From Gemmatimonadaceae bacterium (GTDB taxonomy: Bacteria; Gemmatimonadota; Gemmatimonadetes; Gemmatimonadales; Gemmatimonadaceae): DNA of 64,000 nucleotides. Of this stretch, positions 45,970-54,465 are shown piece after piece (position 1 is the first letter of the stretch; every line of letters starts with the position of its first letter). Location: NCBI GenBank assembly GCA_036003045.1, contig DASYSS010000027.1, forward strand, positions 44,667 through 108,666, in the 5' to 3' direction. The notes under the pieces are model-generated. The model ran no database searches, was not told the origin of the DNA, and saw only the letters and a list, made by a program, of their open reading frames with translations. The position numbers and the translations under genes were made by a program.

Positions 45970-47256
45970 GCTGAGCGTTGGTTGTTGATGGGTGCGCTGG
46001 TTCTTGCCTCGTCGTGTACGCATGCGGCGCCGACGATCGCTCCTCCCCCCGCGCCCTCCGGCGCGGTGCGACCGGGGATCAGCGTCTTGATCTCGGACAG
46101 CATCGGCCTCGTACGCGGGAAGCGCGTCGCCTTGCTCACCAACCAGACGGGGGTGGATGAGCACGGCGTCTCGGACATCGAGGTTCTGCGCGATTCGCGG
46201 GCCCGTGAGGCCGGAGTTCGGCTGGTCCGTCTCTTTTCGCCTGAGCACGGCATTCGGGGGACCGAAGACCGGACGCACGTCGAGAGTGGGATCGACGAGC
46301 GGAGTGGGCTCCCGGTGCATTCGCTTTACACCGAGACGGCGATCGCGCCGCCGGATAGCCTGCTCACCGATCTCGACGCGCTCGTGTTCGACCTCCAAGA
46401 CGTGGGTACGCGAACGTGGACCTACGTCGGCTCGATGATCTACGCGATGCGTGCGTCGGCGCGCCGCCACCTGCCGATCATCGTGCTCGACCGGCCGAAC
46501 CCAATTACCGGCGACCACGTCGACGGACCGATGCTCGACTCCGCCTTGGCGAACGCGAACGAACAAAGTCCGCGGCGTCCGGCGAAGCCGTACGCATTAT
46601 ATCCGTTCCCATTGCGGCATGGAATGACGATGGGAGAGATGGCGCGCTTCTACAACGAGGTGCTGGGAATAGGCGCCCCGCTTCGTGTCGTTCCGGTATC
46701 CGGCTGGAAGCGTTCCGCGTGGTTCGACGAGACGGGTCTGCCGTGGGTCCGCCCGTCGCCGAATCTCCCCAACCTCGCGAGCGTGCTGATCTACCCGGCG
46801 CTCGTCGCGTTCGAGGGATCGAACGTCTCCGTGGGACGCGGAACGGCCGACGCGTTTCAGCGCTTCGGCGCGCCGTGGATGAACGCCGTGGAGGTTGCGT
46901 CGCTCCTGAACGGTCGCAATGAGCCCGGCGTTCGCTTCGTCGTCGACTCGTTCACCCCCGTAAATCCCGGCGACGCCAAGTACGGGGGCCGCCTCATTCC
47001 CGGTGTGCGCATCGCGGTCACCGACCGAAACGCCGTTCGCCCGGGACATGTCTGCGCCGCGATCCTGTGGGCCCTGCTACGCACGAACCGCGATTCGCTG
47101 CGCGTTCGCGACACGACCTTCGACGAGCGTTTCGGCAGTCCGTCGATGCGGCGAGCGTTGTTTGCCGGCGAAGACCCGGATCGCGTCGTGGACGGGGGAC
47201 AGCGCGCCGTCAGCGACTTCGAGGCCGCGGCGCATCGTTTCTTGTTGTATCGATGA
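45964..47256 (+). CDS. namZ: NamZ-type exo-N-acetylmuramidase (DUF1343), lipoprotein
   Basis: 430 aa from ATG 45964; ATG 45988 would shorten the signal. The lipoprotein signal reads GALVLASSC. The DUF1343 domain follows: KRVALLTNQTGVDEHG, RLFSPEHGIRG, VFDLQDVGTRTWTYVGSMIY, IVLDRPNPITG and ALVAFEGSNVSVGRGTADAF. In Bacillus this family (NamZ, GH171) releases MurNAc from peptidoglycan chain ends, and sits with AmiE and NagZ. Here it is divergent from an AmiE-like hydrolase, with kinase and NagB fusion nearby, suggesting murein recycling. murQ and nagZ are not in the window. Confidence 0.85.
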   Translation: MHAERWLLMGALVLASSCTHAAPTIAPPPAPSGAVRPGISVLISDSIGLVRGKRVALLTNQTGVDEHGVSDIEVLRDSRAREAGVRLVRLFSPEHGIRGTEDRTHVESGIDERSGLPVHSLYTETAIAPPDSLLTDLDALVFDLQDVGTRTWTYVGSMIYAMRASARRHLPIIVLDRPNPITGDHVDGPMLDSALANANEQSPRRPAKPYALYPFPLRHGMTMGEMARFYNEVLGIGAPLRVVPVSGWKRSAWFDETGLPWVRPSPNLPNLASVLIYPALVAFEGSNVSVGRGTADAFQRFGAPWMNAVEVASLLNGRNEPGVRFVVDSFTPVNPGDAKYGGRLIPGVRIAVTDRNAVRPGHVCAAILWALLRTNRDSLRVRDTTFDERFGSPSMRRALFAGEDPDRVVDGGQRAVSDFEAAAHRFLLYR

Positions 47257-47308
47257 CCACGGGCCGTCTGCAGTCAACCCGCAACCACTGTCGAGCGAGG
47301 CTCTTCCG

Positions 47309-47656
47309 ATGACCGGTAAGCGCTGCCTGACCATCCTCCTCGGTTTCTTCGTTCTCGCGTCCGCTCCAGCCTGTGCTCCCCGTGCCGCGACAGTCGGGTC
47401 GACGCCGGCCCAACCGGCCCAGATTTCGATCCAGGTGAACAACACCTTGGGTCAGGCGGTGAACGTGTATGTGAACGTGAATGGCACCGAGACGCTTCTT
47501 CGACAGGTCGCGGCGAACAGCAACGTGACGGTCCCGGTTCCCGGTTACCCGCCGGGCACGACCGCCACGCTCAAAGCCGTCACGTTCGACGGAGCGCGCA
47601 CCTACTCGCGCACAAACGTGACGCTGAGCGGGACGTATTCCTTTCAAGTCCCCTAA
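47309..47656 (+). CDS. Small hypothetical lipoprotein
   Basis: 115 aa from ATG 47309. Signal MTGKRCLTILLGFFVLASAP with a lipobox Cys in SAPAC. The rest reads as one small beta-sandwich: ISIQVNNTLGQAVNVYVNVN, then VTVPVPGYPPGTTATLKAV. I recognise no family. It follows namZ by 52 bp and might be co-transcribed. Confidence 0.6.
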   Translation: MTGKRCLTILLGFFVLASAPACAPRAATVGSTPAQPAQISIQVNNTLGQAVNVYVNVNGTETLLRQVAANSNVTVPVPGYPPGTTATLKAVTFDGARTYSRTNVTLSGTYSFQVP

Positions 47657-47696
47657 CGACGACCGCCTGACCGGCAGCCGTCCGGGGATCATTTGG

Positions 47697-47725
47697 TTGC
47701 TACAAGTGTCTGGAAAGGCTACTTT
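47697..47725 (+). promoter_or_regulatory. Promoter of the inositol-lipid genes
   Basis: TTGCTA (47697-47702), a 17-bp spacer, then TACTTT (47720-47725), just 8 bp before the ATG of the CDP-alcohol gene. With usual spacing, transcription would begin at or one base before the ATG, so the mRNA may be leaderless. Confidence 0.45.
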
Positions 47726-47733
47726 TACGCCCA

Positions 47734-48429
47734 ATGCAGATTCTTCCGGACTGGCTCAGGAACGGATATCTCAGAGTCGTTGATCCGGTTGCCGACTGGC
47801 TTGTCCGTCGCGGTGTTCATCCCAACACGATCACCGCGGTTGGCACCGTCTGCACCGTCGCCGGGGGCGTCATCTACGGCTTCGGGCACATTCGGACGGG
47901 GGGATTCGTTCTCGGTGTCACCGCGCTGTTCGACGTTCTCGACGGCACGGTCGCCCGCCGATCCAACAAGAGCTCGACGTTCGGCGCATTTCTCGATTCG
48001 ACCCTCGACCGCGTGGCGGACGGCGCCGTGCTTGGCGGTCTCGCCGTGTTCTACGCGCTCAGCCCGCGGTACCACTCGGTCTGGATGGTCATCGTCTGTC
48101 TGGCGGGACTGAACGGGGCATTTTTGACCTCGTACATCCGAGCCCGCGCCGAGGCGCTCGGGTTGGACGCGAAAGTCGGCTTGGTGCAGCGGCCGGAGCG
48201 CTCGGTGTTGTTGGCCGTACCCCAGGCGTTTTTCGGCCTCGCGCTCAACGGCTGGGTGCTGGACGTCATCCTGATTTTCCTCACCGTGACGGCGTGGATC
48301 ACCGTTGTGCAGCGGATGAAGTTCGTGCACGACCAGACGAACGACCGCGCCGACGCTCCGCCGTTACCGCTCACCACTGAAAAGTCCTTCTGGCTGCGTC
48401 GCCGGGGTCGTACCGGCACGCGCCATTAG
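47734..48429 (+). CDS. CDP-alcohol phosphatidyltransferase (likely inositol-phosphate type)
   Basis: 231 aa with five or six membrane segments. The complete CDP-alcohol motif is present: D67-X2-D70-G71-X2-A74-R75-X8-G84-X3-D88-X3-D92 (DGTVARRSNKSSTFGAFLDS). This family transfers an alcohol onto CDP-diacylglycerol. Which alcohol cannot be read from the motif, but an inositol-3-phosphate synthase gene begins 21 bp downstream. That suggests phosphatidylinositol phosphate synthase (PgsA-like). A phosphatase to finish the lipid is not identified nearby. Confidence 0.8.
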   Translation: MQILPDWLRNGYLRVVDPVADWLVRRGVHPNTITAVGTVCTVAGGVIYGFGHIRTGGFVLGVTALFDVLDGTVARRSNKSSTFGAFLDSTLDRVADGAVLGGLAVFYALSPRYHSVWMVIVCLAGLNGAFLTSYIRARAEALGLDAKVGLVQRPERSVLLAVPQAFFGLALNGWVLDVILIFLTVTAWITVVQRMKFVHDQTNDRADAPPLPLTTEKSFWLRRRGRTGTRH

Positions 48430-48449
48430 CGCGACAGGAGATAGACTTC

Positions 48450-49763
48450 GTGGCTTCGCCCACCATCCGTCCGGCCACCGGCACGCTCGGCATCCTGACC
48501 CCTGGGCTCGGTGCCGTCGCAACGACATTCATGGCCGGCGTCGAAAGCATTCGGCGCTGTCACGCCAAGCCGATCGGCTCGCTCACGCAGATGGCGACGA
48601 TCCGGCTCGGCAAGCGCACCGACAACCGCTCGCCGCTCATCAAGGATTTCGTCCCGCTCGCGCCGTTGGAGAACATCGTCTTCGGCGCGTGGGATCCGAT
48701 CCCCGATGACGCCTACACGGCGGCGAAAAAGGCCGGCGTGCTCGAGGACCGCGACATCGAGCCGGTCGCCGAATTCCTGAAGGCCATCAACCCGATGCCG
48801 GCGGTCTTCGACAACAAGTACGTCACGCGAATCCACGGCGACAACGTCAAGAAGGGCAAATCGAAACGGGACCTCGCCGAGCAGCTTCGCCAGGACATGC
48901 GCGACTTCAAGGCGAAGCACAAATGCGACCGCCTGGTGATCGTCTGGTGTGCATCGACCGAGATCTTCATCAAGCCCGGTCCGCAGCACGCCACGATCCA
49001 GCAGTTCGAGCGGGCGATGGAGCAGAACGACGACGCGATCTCGCCGGCGATGCTCTACGCGTGGGCCGCGATCATGGAGGGGATTCCGTACTGCAACGGC
49101 GCCCCGAACCTCGCCGTCGACACACAGGCACTTCAGCAGCTCGCCAACGATAAGGGTGTTCCGATCTCGGGCAAGGATTTCAAGACCGGCCAGACGTGGA
49201 TGAAGACGGTGATCGCGCCGGGTCTCAAGGCGCGTATGCTTGGACTCGCCGGCTGGTACTCGACCAACATCCTTGGCAACCGCGACGGCGAGGTGCTCGA
49301 CGATCCGGCCTCCTTCAAGACGAAGGAGGAGTCGAAGCTGAGCGTGCTGCACACCATCCTGCAGCCGGAGAGCTACCCCGAGCTGTACAAGGACTTCTCG
49401 CACGTGGTGCGCATCAACTATTACCCGCCGCGCGGCGACAACAAGGAAGGCTGGGACAACATCGACATCGTCGGGTGGATGGGGTACCCGATGCAGATCA
49501 AGGTGAACTTCCTCTGTCGAGATTCCATCCTGGCCGCCCCGATCGTGCTCGACCTCGCGCTGTTCTCGGACTTCGCGCACCGGGCGGGCATGAAGGGCAT
49601 TCAGGAATGGTTAAGCTTCTATTACAAGTCGCCGATGGCCGCTCCCGGTCTCCAGCCGGAACACGATCTTTTCATCCAGCAGACGAAGCTCAAGAACACG
49701 CTTCGGCACCTGATGGGTGAGGAGCAGATCACGCACCTCGGGCTGGAGTACTACCAGTCGTAA
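48450..49763 (+). CDS. ino1: Inositol-3-phosphate synthase
   Basis: 437 aa from GTG 48450 with GGAG upstream. The NAD-binding start is GTLGILTPGLGAVATTFMAG. The family core follows: VWCASTEIFIKPGP, GIPYCNGAPNLAVDTQALQQ, SGKDFKTGQTWMKTVIAPGL, then NYYPPRGDNKEGWDN and WMGYPMQIKVNFLCRDSILA. It isomerises glucose-6-phosphate to myo-inositol-3-phosphate. Paired with the CDP-alcohol transferase, it supplies the headgroup of an inositol phospholipid, or a soluble inositol compound. Confidence 0.93.
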   Translation: MASPTIRPATGTLGILTPGLGAVATTFMAGVESIRRCHAKPIGSLTQMATIRLGKRTDNRSPLIKDFVPLAPLENIVFGAWDPIPDDAYTAAKKAGVLEDRDIEPVAEFLKAINPMPAVFDNKYVTRIHGDNVKKGKSKRDLAEQLRQDMRDFKAKHKCDRLVIVWCASTEIFIKPGPQHATIQQFERAMEQNDDAISPAMLYAWAAIMEGIPYCNGAPNLAVDTQALQQLANDKGVPISGKDFKTGQTWMKTVIAPGLKARMLGLAGWYSTNILGNRDGEVLDDPASFKTKEESKLSVLHTILQPESYPELYKDFSHVVRINYYPPRGDNKEGWDNIDIVGWMGYPMQIKVNFLCRDSILAAPIVLDLALFSDFAHRAGMKGIQEWLSFYYKSPMAAPGLQPEHDLFIQQTKLKNTLRHLMGEEQITHLGLEYYQS

Positions 49764-49780
49764 AACGAGGAGAGCCGGCG

Positions 49781-50242
49781 ATGCGACGTTGGCAACGGTT
49801 GGGGCGACTCGGCGCGCTGGTCGCGGCCGTCGTCGCGGTGGCGTCATGCGGCGGAGACAACGGGCCTCCGCCGCTGCACCAGTTCACGCTGAGCTACGAT
49901 TTCACCATCAAGCCCGACCAGGCGCCGCCGCACGCGCGCGACGACGTCCACTACACGGTCCAAGTCTTCGACCGGAAGACGCGGCAGCCCATCGAGGGCG
50001 GTGAAGGCCAGCTGTTCGCCGGAAAGCCGATCGAGGAGCAGGCGCCCAACGGACCGCAATCGAAAACGTACGACGGAATGGCCTACGGCCCCGAAGTCGG
50101 GACGTATCATGCAAAGCTGAATTTTGTCATCCCGGGCACCTGGGCGGTGGCGATCCGATTCCGGCGCGATTCGCTCCATCCGCTCGAGCGTACGGACTGG
50201 ATGCAGGACGTGATCAGCGAACGACCCTCGAACATTCCCTGA
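49781..50242 (+). CDS. Lipoprotein with YtkA-like domain
   Basis: 153 aa. Signal with lipobox ALVAAVVAVASCGG. The remainder is a beta-rich domain ending with GTYHAKLNFVIPGTWAVAIR, reminiscent of YtkA-like domains. Function unknown. It starts 17 bp after ino1, so it may be in the same operon. Its stop shares one base with the next ATG. Confidence 0.6.
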   Translation: MRRWQRLGRLGALVAAVVAVASCGGDNGPPPLHQFTLSYDFTIKPDQAPPHARDDVHYTVQVFDRKTRQPIEGGEGQLFAGKPIEEQAPNGPQSKTYDGMAYGPEVGTYHAKLNFVIPGTWAVAIRFRRDSLHPLERTDWMQDVISERPSNIP

Positions 50243-50535
50243 TGCGACACTTTTATCGCAGCCACATGGAAGTGACGGACGTGCTCGCCGCCGCCGATGA
50301 GTTCTTTCCAAAGATCGGGCTGGCGCAGCATACGACCGCTCCCAAGACGCGAACCTACACCGGACCGCTCGGCGCGCTTCGCCTCACCGTGCGGGCCGAG
50401 GGCGGGCACTACACGTTCGTGCAGGTCGAGAGCGACCAGATGGGGGAGAGTCGTCTCGATCGAAACGTCAAGAAATTCTTTGTTGCACTGCACCGGGCCG
50501 ACGACCCGTCGCACCGGCTGACGTCCAGCTACTGA
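50242..50535 (+). CDS. Hypothetical protein
   Basis: 97 aa with no signal or membrane segment. Its features are VTDVLAAADEFFPKIGLAQH, a basic middle, and GHYTFVQVESDQMGESRLDR. I cannot identify a family. The one-base overlap with the preceding lipoprotein supports it as real and co-translated. Confidence 0.5.
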   Translation: MRHFYRSHMEVTDVLAAADEFFPKIGLAQHTTAPKTRTYTGPLGALRLTVRAEGGHYTFVQVESDQMGESRLDRNVKKFFVALHRADDPSHRLTSSY

Positions 50536-50576
50536 CGCGCGGCCAACCGCCGCACCCGCCCCGACCTCCCGCTCCG

Positions 50577-50873
50577 ATGGCGCCTCCAGACGAGTCACCG
50601 CCGCGAGCGCCCACGCCGCGTTCCGCATATTTTGGTATCGGATGTATTACGGCCATCGGCGGTTTCGCCGGGGGCGGCATGGTGGCCGTCCTGGTGGCGA
50701 AAATCGTCGGCGCGCTGGCGCGGTGTAAGCCCGACGCCGAAACGGGCGCGCCGTGCGGGTGGACGTCGTACTGGTTGATCGGGGCTTTCACCGGCCTCGT
50801 GTTGCTTCCGACGGTCACGATCTGGTTGTTCTCGCGCGGGCGGCGTCGCGCGCAAAACTCGGAGCGAGGATGA
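50577..50873 (+). CDS. Hypothetical membrane protein, two TM segments
   Basis: 98 aa. Hydrophobic segments at about residues 20-45 (GIGCITAIGGFAGGGMVAVL) and 67-86 (WLIGAFTGLVLLPTVTIWLF), joined by a loop with two Cys. Ends with a basic stretch. No family recognised. It lies 4 bp before the E2 gene. Confidence 0.5.
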   Translation: MAPPDESPPRAPTPRSAYFGIGCITAIGGFAGGGMVAVLVAKIVGALARCKPDAETGAPCGWTSYWLIGAFTGLVLLPTVTIWLFSRGRRRAQNSERG

Positions 50874-50877
50874 TTCG

Positions 50878-52206
50878 GTGGCACGTATAGACGTCGTGAT
50901 GCCCCAGATGGGGGAATCGATCGCCGAGGGCACACTGTCGAAGTGGCTCAAGAAGGTCGGCGACTCGGTCAAGCGCGACGAACCGATGTTCGAGATCTCG
51001 ACGGACAAGGTCGACGCCGAGATTCCGGCGCCGGCGAGCGGTGTCATCGCCGAGATCCTCGTGAAGGAAGGGCAGACGGTTCCGGTCGACACGCTGGTCG
51101 CGCGTCTCGAGACCGACGTGACCGCGGCCGTCCCGGCGCCCGCTGCTCCCGCGCCGGCGCCCGCCGCTCCGGCCAAGGCCGTGGCCCCGGTTGCCGCATC
51201 CGCTGCACCTTCGACCGAGAAACCGTCCGAGCCACCACCTGCCGCGCCGCCGCCCGCCGCTCCTCACGGCAACGGCGCATCGCTCGAGGAACGTCTCCGC
51301 ACCAAGTCCTCGCCCCTCGTCCGCCGCATGGCGGCGGAGCACGGCGTCGAGATCTCCGGACTCCACGGCAGCGGTGTCGCCGGGCGCGTCACGAAGAAAG
51401 ACCTGCTCGAGTTTCTCGAATCCGGCGCCAAGGCTCCGCCGAAGGTCGGCGGCGTAGCGCCGGTGCATGCTGGATCGCTGCCGCTCCCCGAGCCGTGGCC
51501 GGGCGACGTCGTCGAGCCCATGACCAAGATGCGCGCGCTGATCAGCGAGCACATGGTGGCGTCGCGGCACACGTCCGCGCACGTGAGCACGTTCTTCGAG
51601 GTCGACTTCACGCGGATCGCGCGGATTCGGGCGAAGAATCGCGCCGAGTTCGAAAAGGCGACGGGCGAGAAGCTCACCTACATGCCGTTCATCCTGAAGG
51701 CGGTCGTCGACGGGCTCAAGGCGATCCCGGTCGTGAACGCTTCCGTGCGCGGCAACGAGGTCATCTACCGGAAGCCGATCAACCTGGGCATCGCCGTCGC
51801 GCTCGAGTGGGGCTTGATCGTGCCCGTCATCAAGGGCGCCGACAACCTCTCGTTGACGGGCCTGACTCGTACGCTCAACGACCTCGCCAACCGCGCACGC
51901 ACCAAGCGGCTCGACCCGCGCGAAGTGCAGGACGGGACGTTCACGATCACGAACCCGGGCGTGTTCGGCTCGCTCACAGGCACGCCGATCATCAACCAGC
52001 CGCAGGTCGCGATCCTCTGTGTGGGCGCGATCGAAAAACGGCCCAAGGTCGTCACCGGTCCGGAAGGCGAAGACATGCTCGCCATCCGGACCTGTTCGTA
52101 TCTCTCTCTCTCGTTCGACCACCGCGTCGTCGACGGCGCGGACGCCGACAAATTCATGAGCTTCGTAAAGCGAAGTCTCGAAACCTTCCCCGAGACGGTG
52201 CTCTGA
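50878..52206 (+). CDS. Dihydrolipoamide acyltransferase (2-oxo acid dehydrogenase E2)
   Basis: 442 aa from GTG 50878. The lipoyl domain (1-80) has K44 in EISTDKVDAEIP. An Ala/Pro-rich linker follows, then the E1/E3-binding domain (about 144-180, SPLVRRMAAEHGVEISGLHG). The catalytic domain has FDHRVVDGADADKF (H415, D419). Features such as NPGVFGSLTGTPIINQPQVA are shared by 2-oxoglutarate and branched-chain E2s, so the substrate is open. The E1 and E3 genes are not here, so assembly must rely on another locus. Confidence 0.92.
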   Translation: MARIDVVMPQMGESIAEGTLSKWLKKVGDSVKRDEPMFEISTDKVDAEIPAPASGVIAEILVKEGQTVPVDTLVARLETDVTAAVPAPAAPAPAPAAPAKAVAPVAASAAPSTEKPSEPPPAAPPPAAPHGNGASLEERLRTKSSPLVRRMAAEHGVEISGLHGSGVAGRVTKKDLLEFLESGAKAPPKVGGVAPVHAGSLPLPEPWPGDVVEPMTKMRALISEHMVASRHTSAHVSTFFEVDFTRIARIRAKNRAEFEKATGEKLTYMPFILKAVVDGLKAIPVVNASVRGNEVIYRKPINLGIAVALEWGLIVPVIKGADNLSLTGLTRTLNDLANRARTKRLDPREVQDGTFTITNPGVFGSLTGTPIINQPQVAILCVGAIEKRPKVVTGPEGEDMLAIRTCSYLSLSFDHRVVDGADADKFMSFVKRSLETFPETVL

Positions 52207-52208
52207 CC

Positions 52209-52469
52209 GTGCCGCGCGCACTCACCATTCAACGCACGCTCGTCACGCCGCCGGATCGCGAGCGATTCCACGAAAAGCTGCGCCGTAAGCACGATCACTA
52301 CGCGAAACAGAACTGCCGCTTTTGGGCGTTCGAGGAAGCCGGGCTTCCCGGCGCCTTCCTCGAGTTCGTCGAGGCGGGGGACGCCGACACGTTGGCGCGC
52401 GCGCACGCGTCGGCGCCCGAACCGATCCTCGACCCGCAGCGGGTCTACATGGAAGTGGAGTTGAGCTGA
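52209..52469 (+). CDS. Small hypothetical protein
   Basis: 86 aa from GTG 52209, 2 bp after the E2 stop; the longer frame is not coding, since it runs through the E2 gene. Sequence: TIQRTLVTPPDRERFHEKLR then a segment with AKQNCRFWAFEEAG. Charged, soluble, no known domain. Its stop overlaps the next ATG by one base. Confidence 0.5.
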   Translation: MPRALTIQRTLVTPPDRERFHEKLRRKHDHYAKQNCRFWAFEEAGLPGAFLEFVEAGDADTLARAHASAPEPILDPQRVYMEVELS

Positions 52470-52735
52470 TGCCATCGCGCGTGCTCACGGTCGGCGGCAA
52501 GAACTGGCTCGTGTTTCCCTCGGGCCGGGTGACGCAGTACGACCGCGACGAGTTCGGGCTGATCTTCATCAACGGAACGGGCAGCGACCGCGAGGTCCGC
52601 GTCAGCCGCTACTCGCCCGTCGGGACTCGATCACGCGAGCGCTCGCTCGTCGAGATGAGCGACGCGGATCTCGCGCGGCTGTTCGAGTGCTCGCAGCCGA
52701 GCGACACGTCGCCGGAAGCCGACTACTCGGCGTGA
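52469..52735 (+). CDS. Small hypothetical protein
   Basis: 88 aa from ATG 52469. Has FPSGRVTQYDRDEFGLIFIN and a Ser/Arg-rich end. No signal, TM or known domain. It overlaps both neighbours, suggesting a real, coupled gene. The frame is also open upstream but in the preceding gene. Confidence 0.5.
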   Translation: MPSRVLTVGGKNWLVFPSGRVTQYDRDEFGLIFINGTGSDREVRVSRYSPVGTRSRERSLVEMSDADLARLFECSQPSDTSPEADYSA

Positions 52736-53595
52736 CGTCGCCCTCTGCGCGCATGGGAGGGAGCGACGCCGCCACCTTCGTCGATCTGCACGTCCATTCG
52801 ACCGCGTCCGATGGAACGCGCGCGCCGGAAGACGTGGTTCGCGAAGCGAAGCGCGTCGGTCTGTCGGCGATCGCGTTGACCGACCACGACACGCTCGACG
52901 GAATCGCGCCGGCGGCCGCGGCCGGAGCCGCCCTTGGCGTTCGCGTCGTTCCGGGAATCGAGTTGAGCGCCGTCGAAGGCGACGCCGAGACTCACATTCT
53001 CGGGCTGCACCTGTCGGACACGCGGCATCTGGACGCGCAACTGATCGCATTGCGCCAGATGCGGCGCGGGCGCGCGGAACGGATCGTGCTTCGCCTGAAC
53101 GAGCTCGGAGTGCGAATCGAGATGGCGGCGGTCCTGGAGCAAGCGGCAGGCGGTGCGATCGGCCGCCCGCACGTCGCTCGAGCGATGATCGCCGAGGGCT
53201 GGGCCGTCGATTTTCGCGACGCGTTCGACCGCTACCTGGGAAGCGGACGTCCGGCGTACATCCCGAAGGAGAGGCTGAGCGCGGCCGACGCGATCGCGGC
53301 CATCCACGGCGCCGGCGGGCTCGCGGTTCTCGCGCACCCCGCGCAATCCGGCACGCGCGATCGTATCGAGGCGTTCGCACACGAGGGCATCGACGGCGTC
53401 GAAGTACGACACCCGAGCCATTCACCCGAAGACATCGCCCGCCTCACCGCGTTGGTGGATTTCTTCGGGCTCGTCCCGAGCGGCGGCTCCGATTGGCATG
53501 GCGCCGCGGAGGGCGCGCGAACGCTCGGCATGATGCGGGTCCCGGAGGCGTGGCTCGAGCGGCAGGACGCCCGCATTCGCGACCGCGCGGCGTAG
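52732..53595 (+). CDS. PHP-domain phosphoesterase (nucleoside bisphosphate phosphatase-like)
   Basis: 287 aa from GTG 52732, overlapping the previous stop (GTGA); ATG 52753 is an alternative. PHP metal motifs in order: DLHVHSTASDG, LTDHDTLDG, GIELSAVEG, LAHPAQSG and GGSDWHG. This is the trinuclear-metal PHP family (YciV/TrpH type), which removes 3'-phosphate from nucleoside bisphosphates or short RNA. Probably a cytosolic housekeeping enzyme; precise substrate inferred. Confidence 0.85.
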   Translation: MTSPSARMGGSDAATFVDLHVHSTASDGTRAPEDVVREAKRVGLSAIALTDHDTLDGIAPAAAAGAALGVRVVPGIELSAVEGDAETHILGLHLSDTRHLDAQLIALRQMRRGRAERIVLRLNELGVRIEMAAVLEQAAGGAIGRPHVARAMIAEGWAVDFRDAFDRYLGSGRPAYIPKERLSAADAIAAIHGAGGLAVLAHPAQSGTRDRIEAFAHEGIDGVEVRHPSHSPEDIARLTALVDFFGLVPSGGSDWHGAAEGARTLGMMRVPEAWLERQDARIRDRAA

Positions 53596-53635
53596 CTGGT
53601 CCGAAGTCGTAGAGGCTGAACAGGCGAGCGACGAC

Positions 53636-54367
53636 ATGGAGCTGAACGGAAAGAGGGCCCTCGTAACCGGAGCGGGCCATCGCGTGGGCCGAGCGATCGC
53701 GCTCGGCCTTGGAGCGCGGAAGATGCGCGTCGCCGTGCATTACAACTCGACCGCCGACGGCGCGAAGGAAACGCTGCGCGAGATCGAGAAGCTCGGCGGA
53801 TCGGGCGATACGTTCGGCGCGGACCTCACTCGTCCCGATGAAATCACCGGTCTCGTCGACACGGTCGTGAATCGGTTCGGCGCGCTCGACGTGCTCGTGA
53901 ACTCGGCGGCCATCATGGAGCGCACTCCGCTCGGCGAGACCGACGCGTCCGAGTGGGACAAGATCATGGCGCTGAATCTCCGGGCGCCGTTCCTCCTGTC
54001 GCAGGCCGCTGCTCCGCATTTGCGTCGCGCCCAGGGAGTGATCGTCAACATCGCCGACCTCGCCGCGTTCGAAACGTGGCCGGGTTATCTCGTTCACGGG
54101 TTGTCGAAATCGGGCGTCGTGTACCTGACGCGTGCGCTCGCCCGTGTTCTCGCGCCGGAGATTCGCGTCGGAGCAGTCGCGCCGGGAACGGTGCTCCTGC
54201 CGGACGGCTGGAGCGAGGCCGACGCCGAGCGTCTTCGGGGCACGACGCCGCTCCAGCGAAACGGCAGCCCGGAGGATGTCTCGGACGCCGTTCTGTTCAT
54301 CCTCGGCGCGGACTACTTCACCGGAGACACCATCATCGTCGACGGCGGGCGACACATTCGTAAGTGA
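53636..54367 (+). CDS. Short-chain dehydrogenase/reductase, pteridine-reductase-like
   Basis: 243 aa. The Rossmann fold has VTGAGHRVGRAIALGLG and NSAAIMERTP; the end is YFTGDTIIVDGGRHIR. Catalytic positions are odd: where most family members have YxxxK, this has H154-GLS-K158, and the usual Ser is D141 in VNIADLAAF. The IAD pattern recalls pteridine reductases, where an Asp acts with Tyr. Without the Tyr, activity may be altered. Cofactor and substrate are open. Confidence 0.75.
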   Translation: MELNGKRALVTGAGHRVGRAIALGLGARKMRVAVHYNSTADGAKETLREIEKLGGSGDTFGADLTRPDEITGLVDTVVNRFGALDVLVNSAAIMERTPLGETDASEWDKIMALNLRAPFLLSQAAAPHLRRAQGVIVNIADLAAFETWPGYLVHGLSKSGVVYLTRALARVLAPEIRVGAVAPGTVLLPDGWSEADAERLRGTTPLQRNGSPEDVSDAVLFILGADYFTGDTIIVDGGRHIRK

Positions 54368-54465
54368 GCGATGCGAAAGGCGGTTCCCGCATCGGCTACA
54401 TTTGATCATCATGATGCGGCAAAGCCCGGCGAGAGGGCCGGCGAGCCGCGACGAGAGGATCTGTC

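Noticed and set aside
45970..46566. N-terminal extension of the serine hydrolase to 46566
   Set aside because: The extension runs antisense to the muramidase gene and would bury a clear lipoprotein signal.
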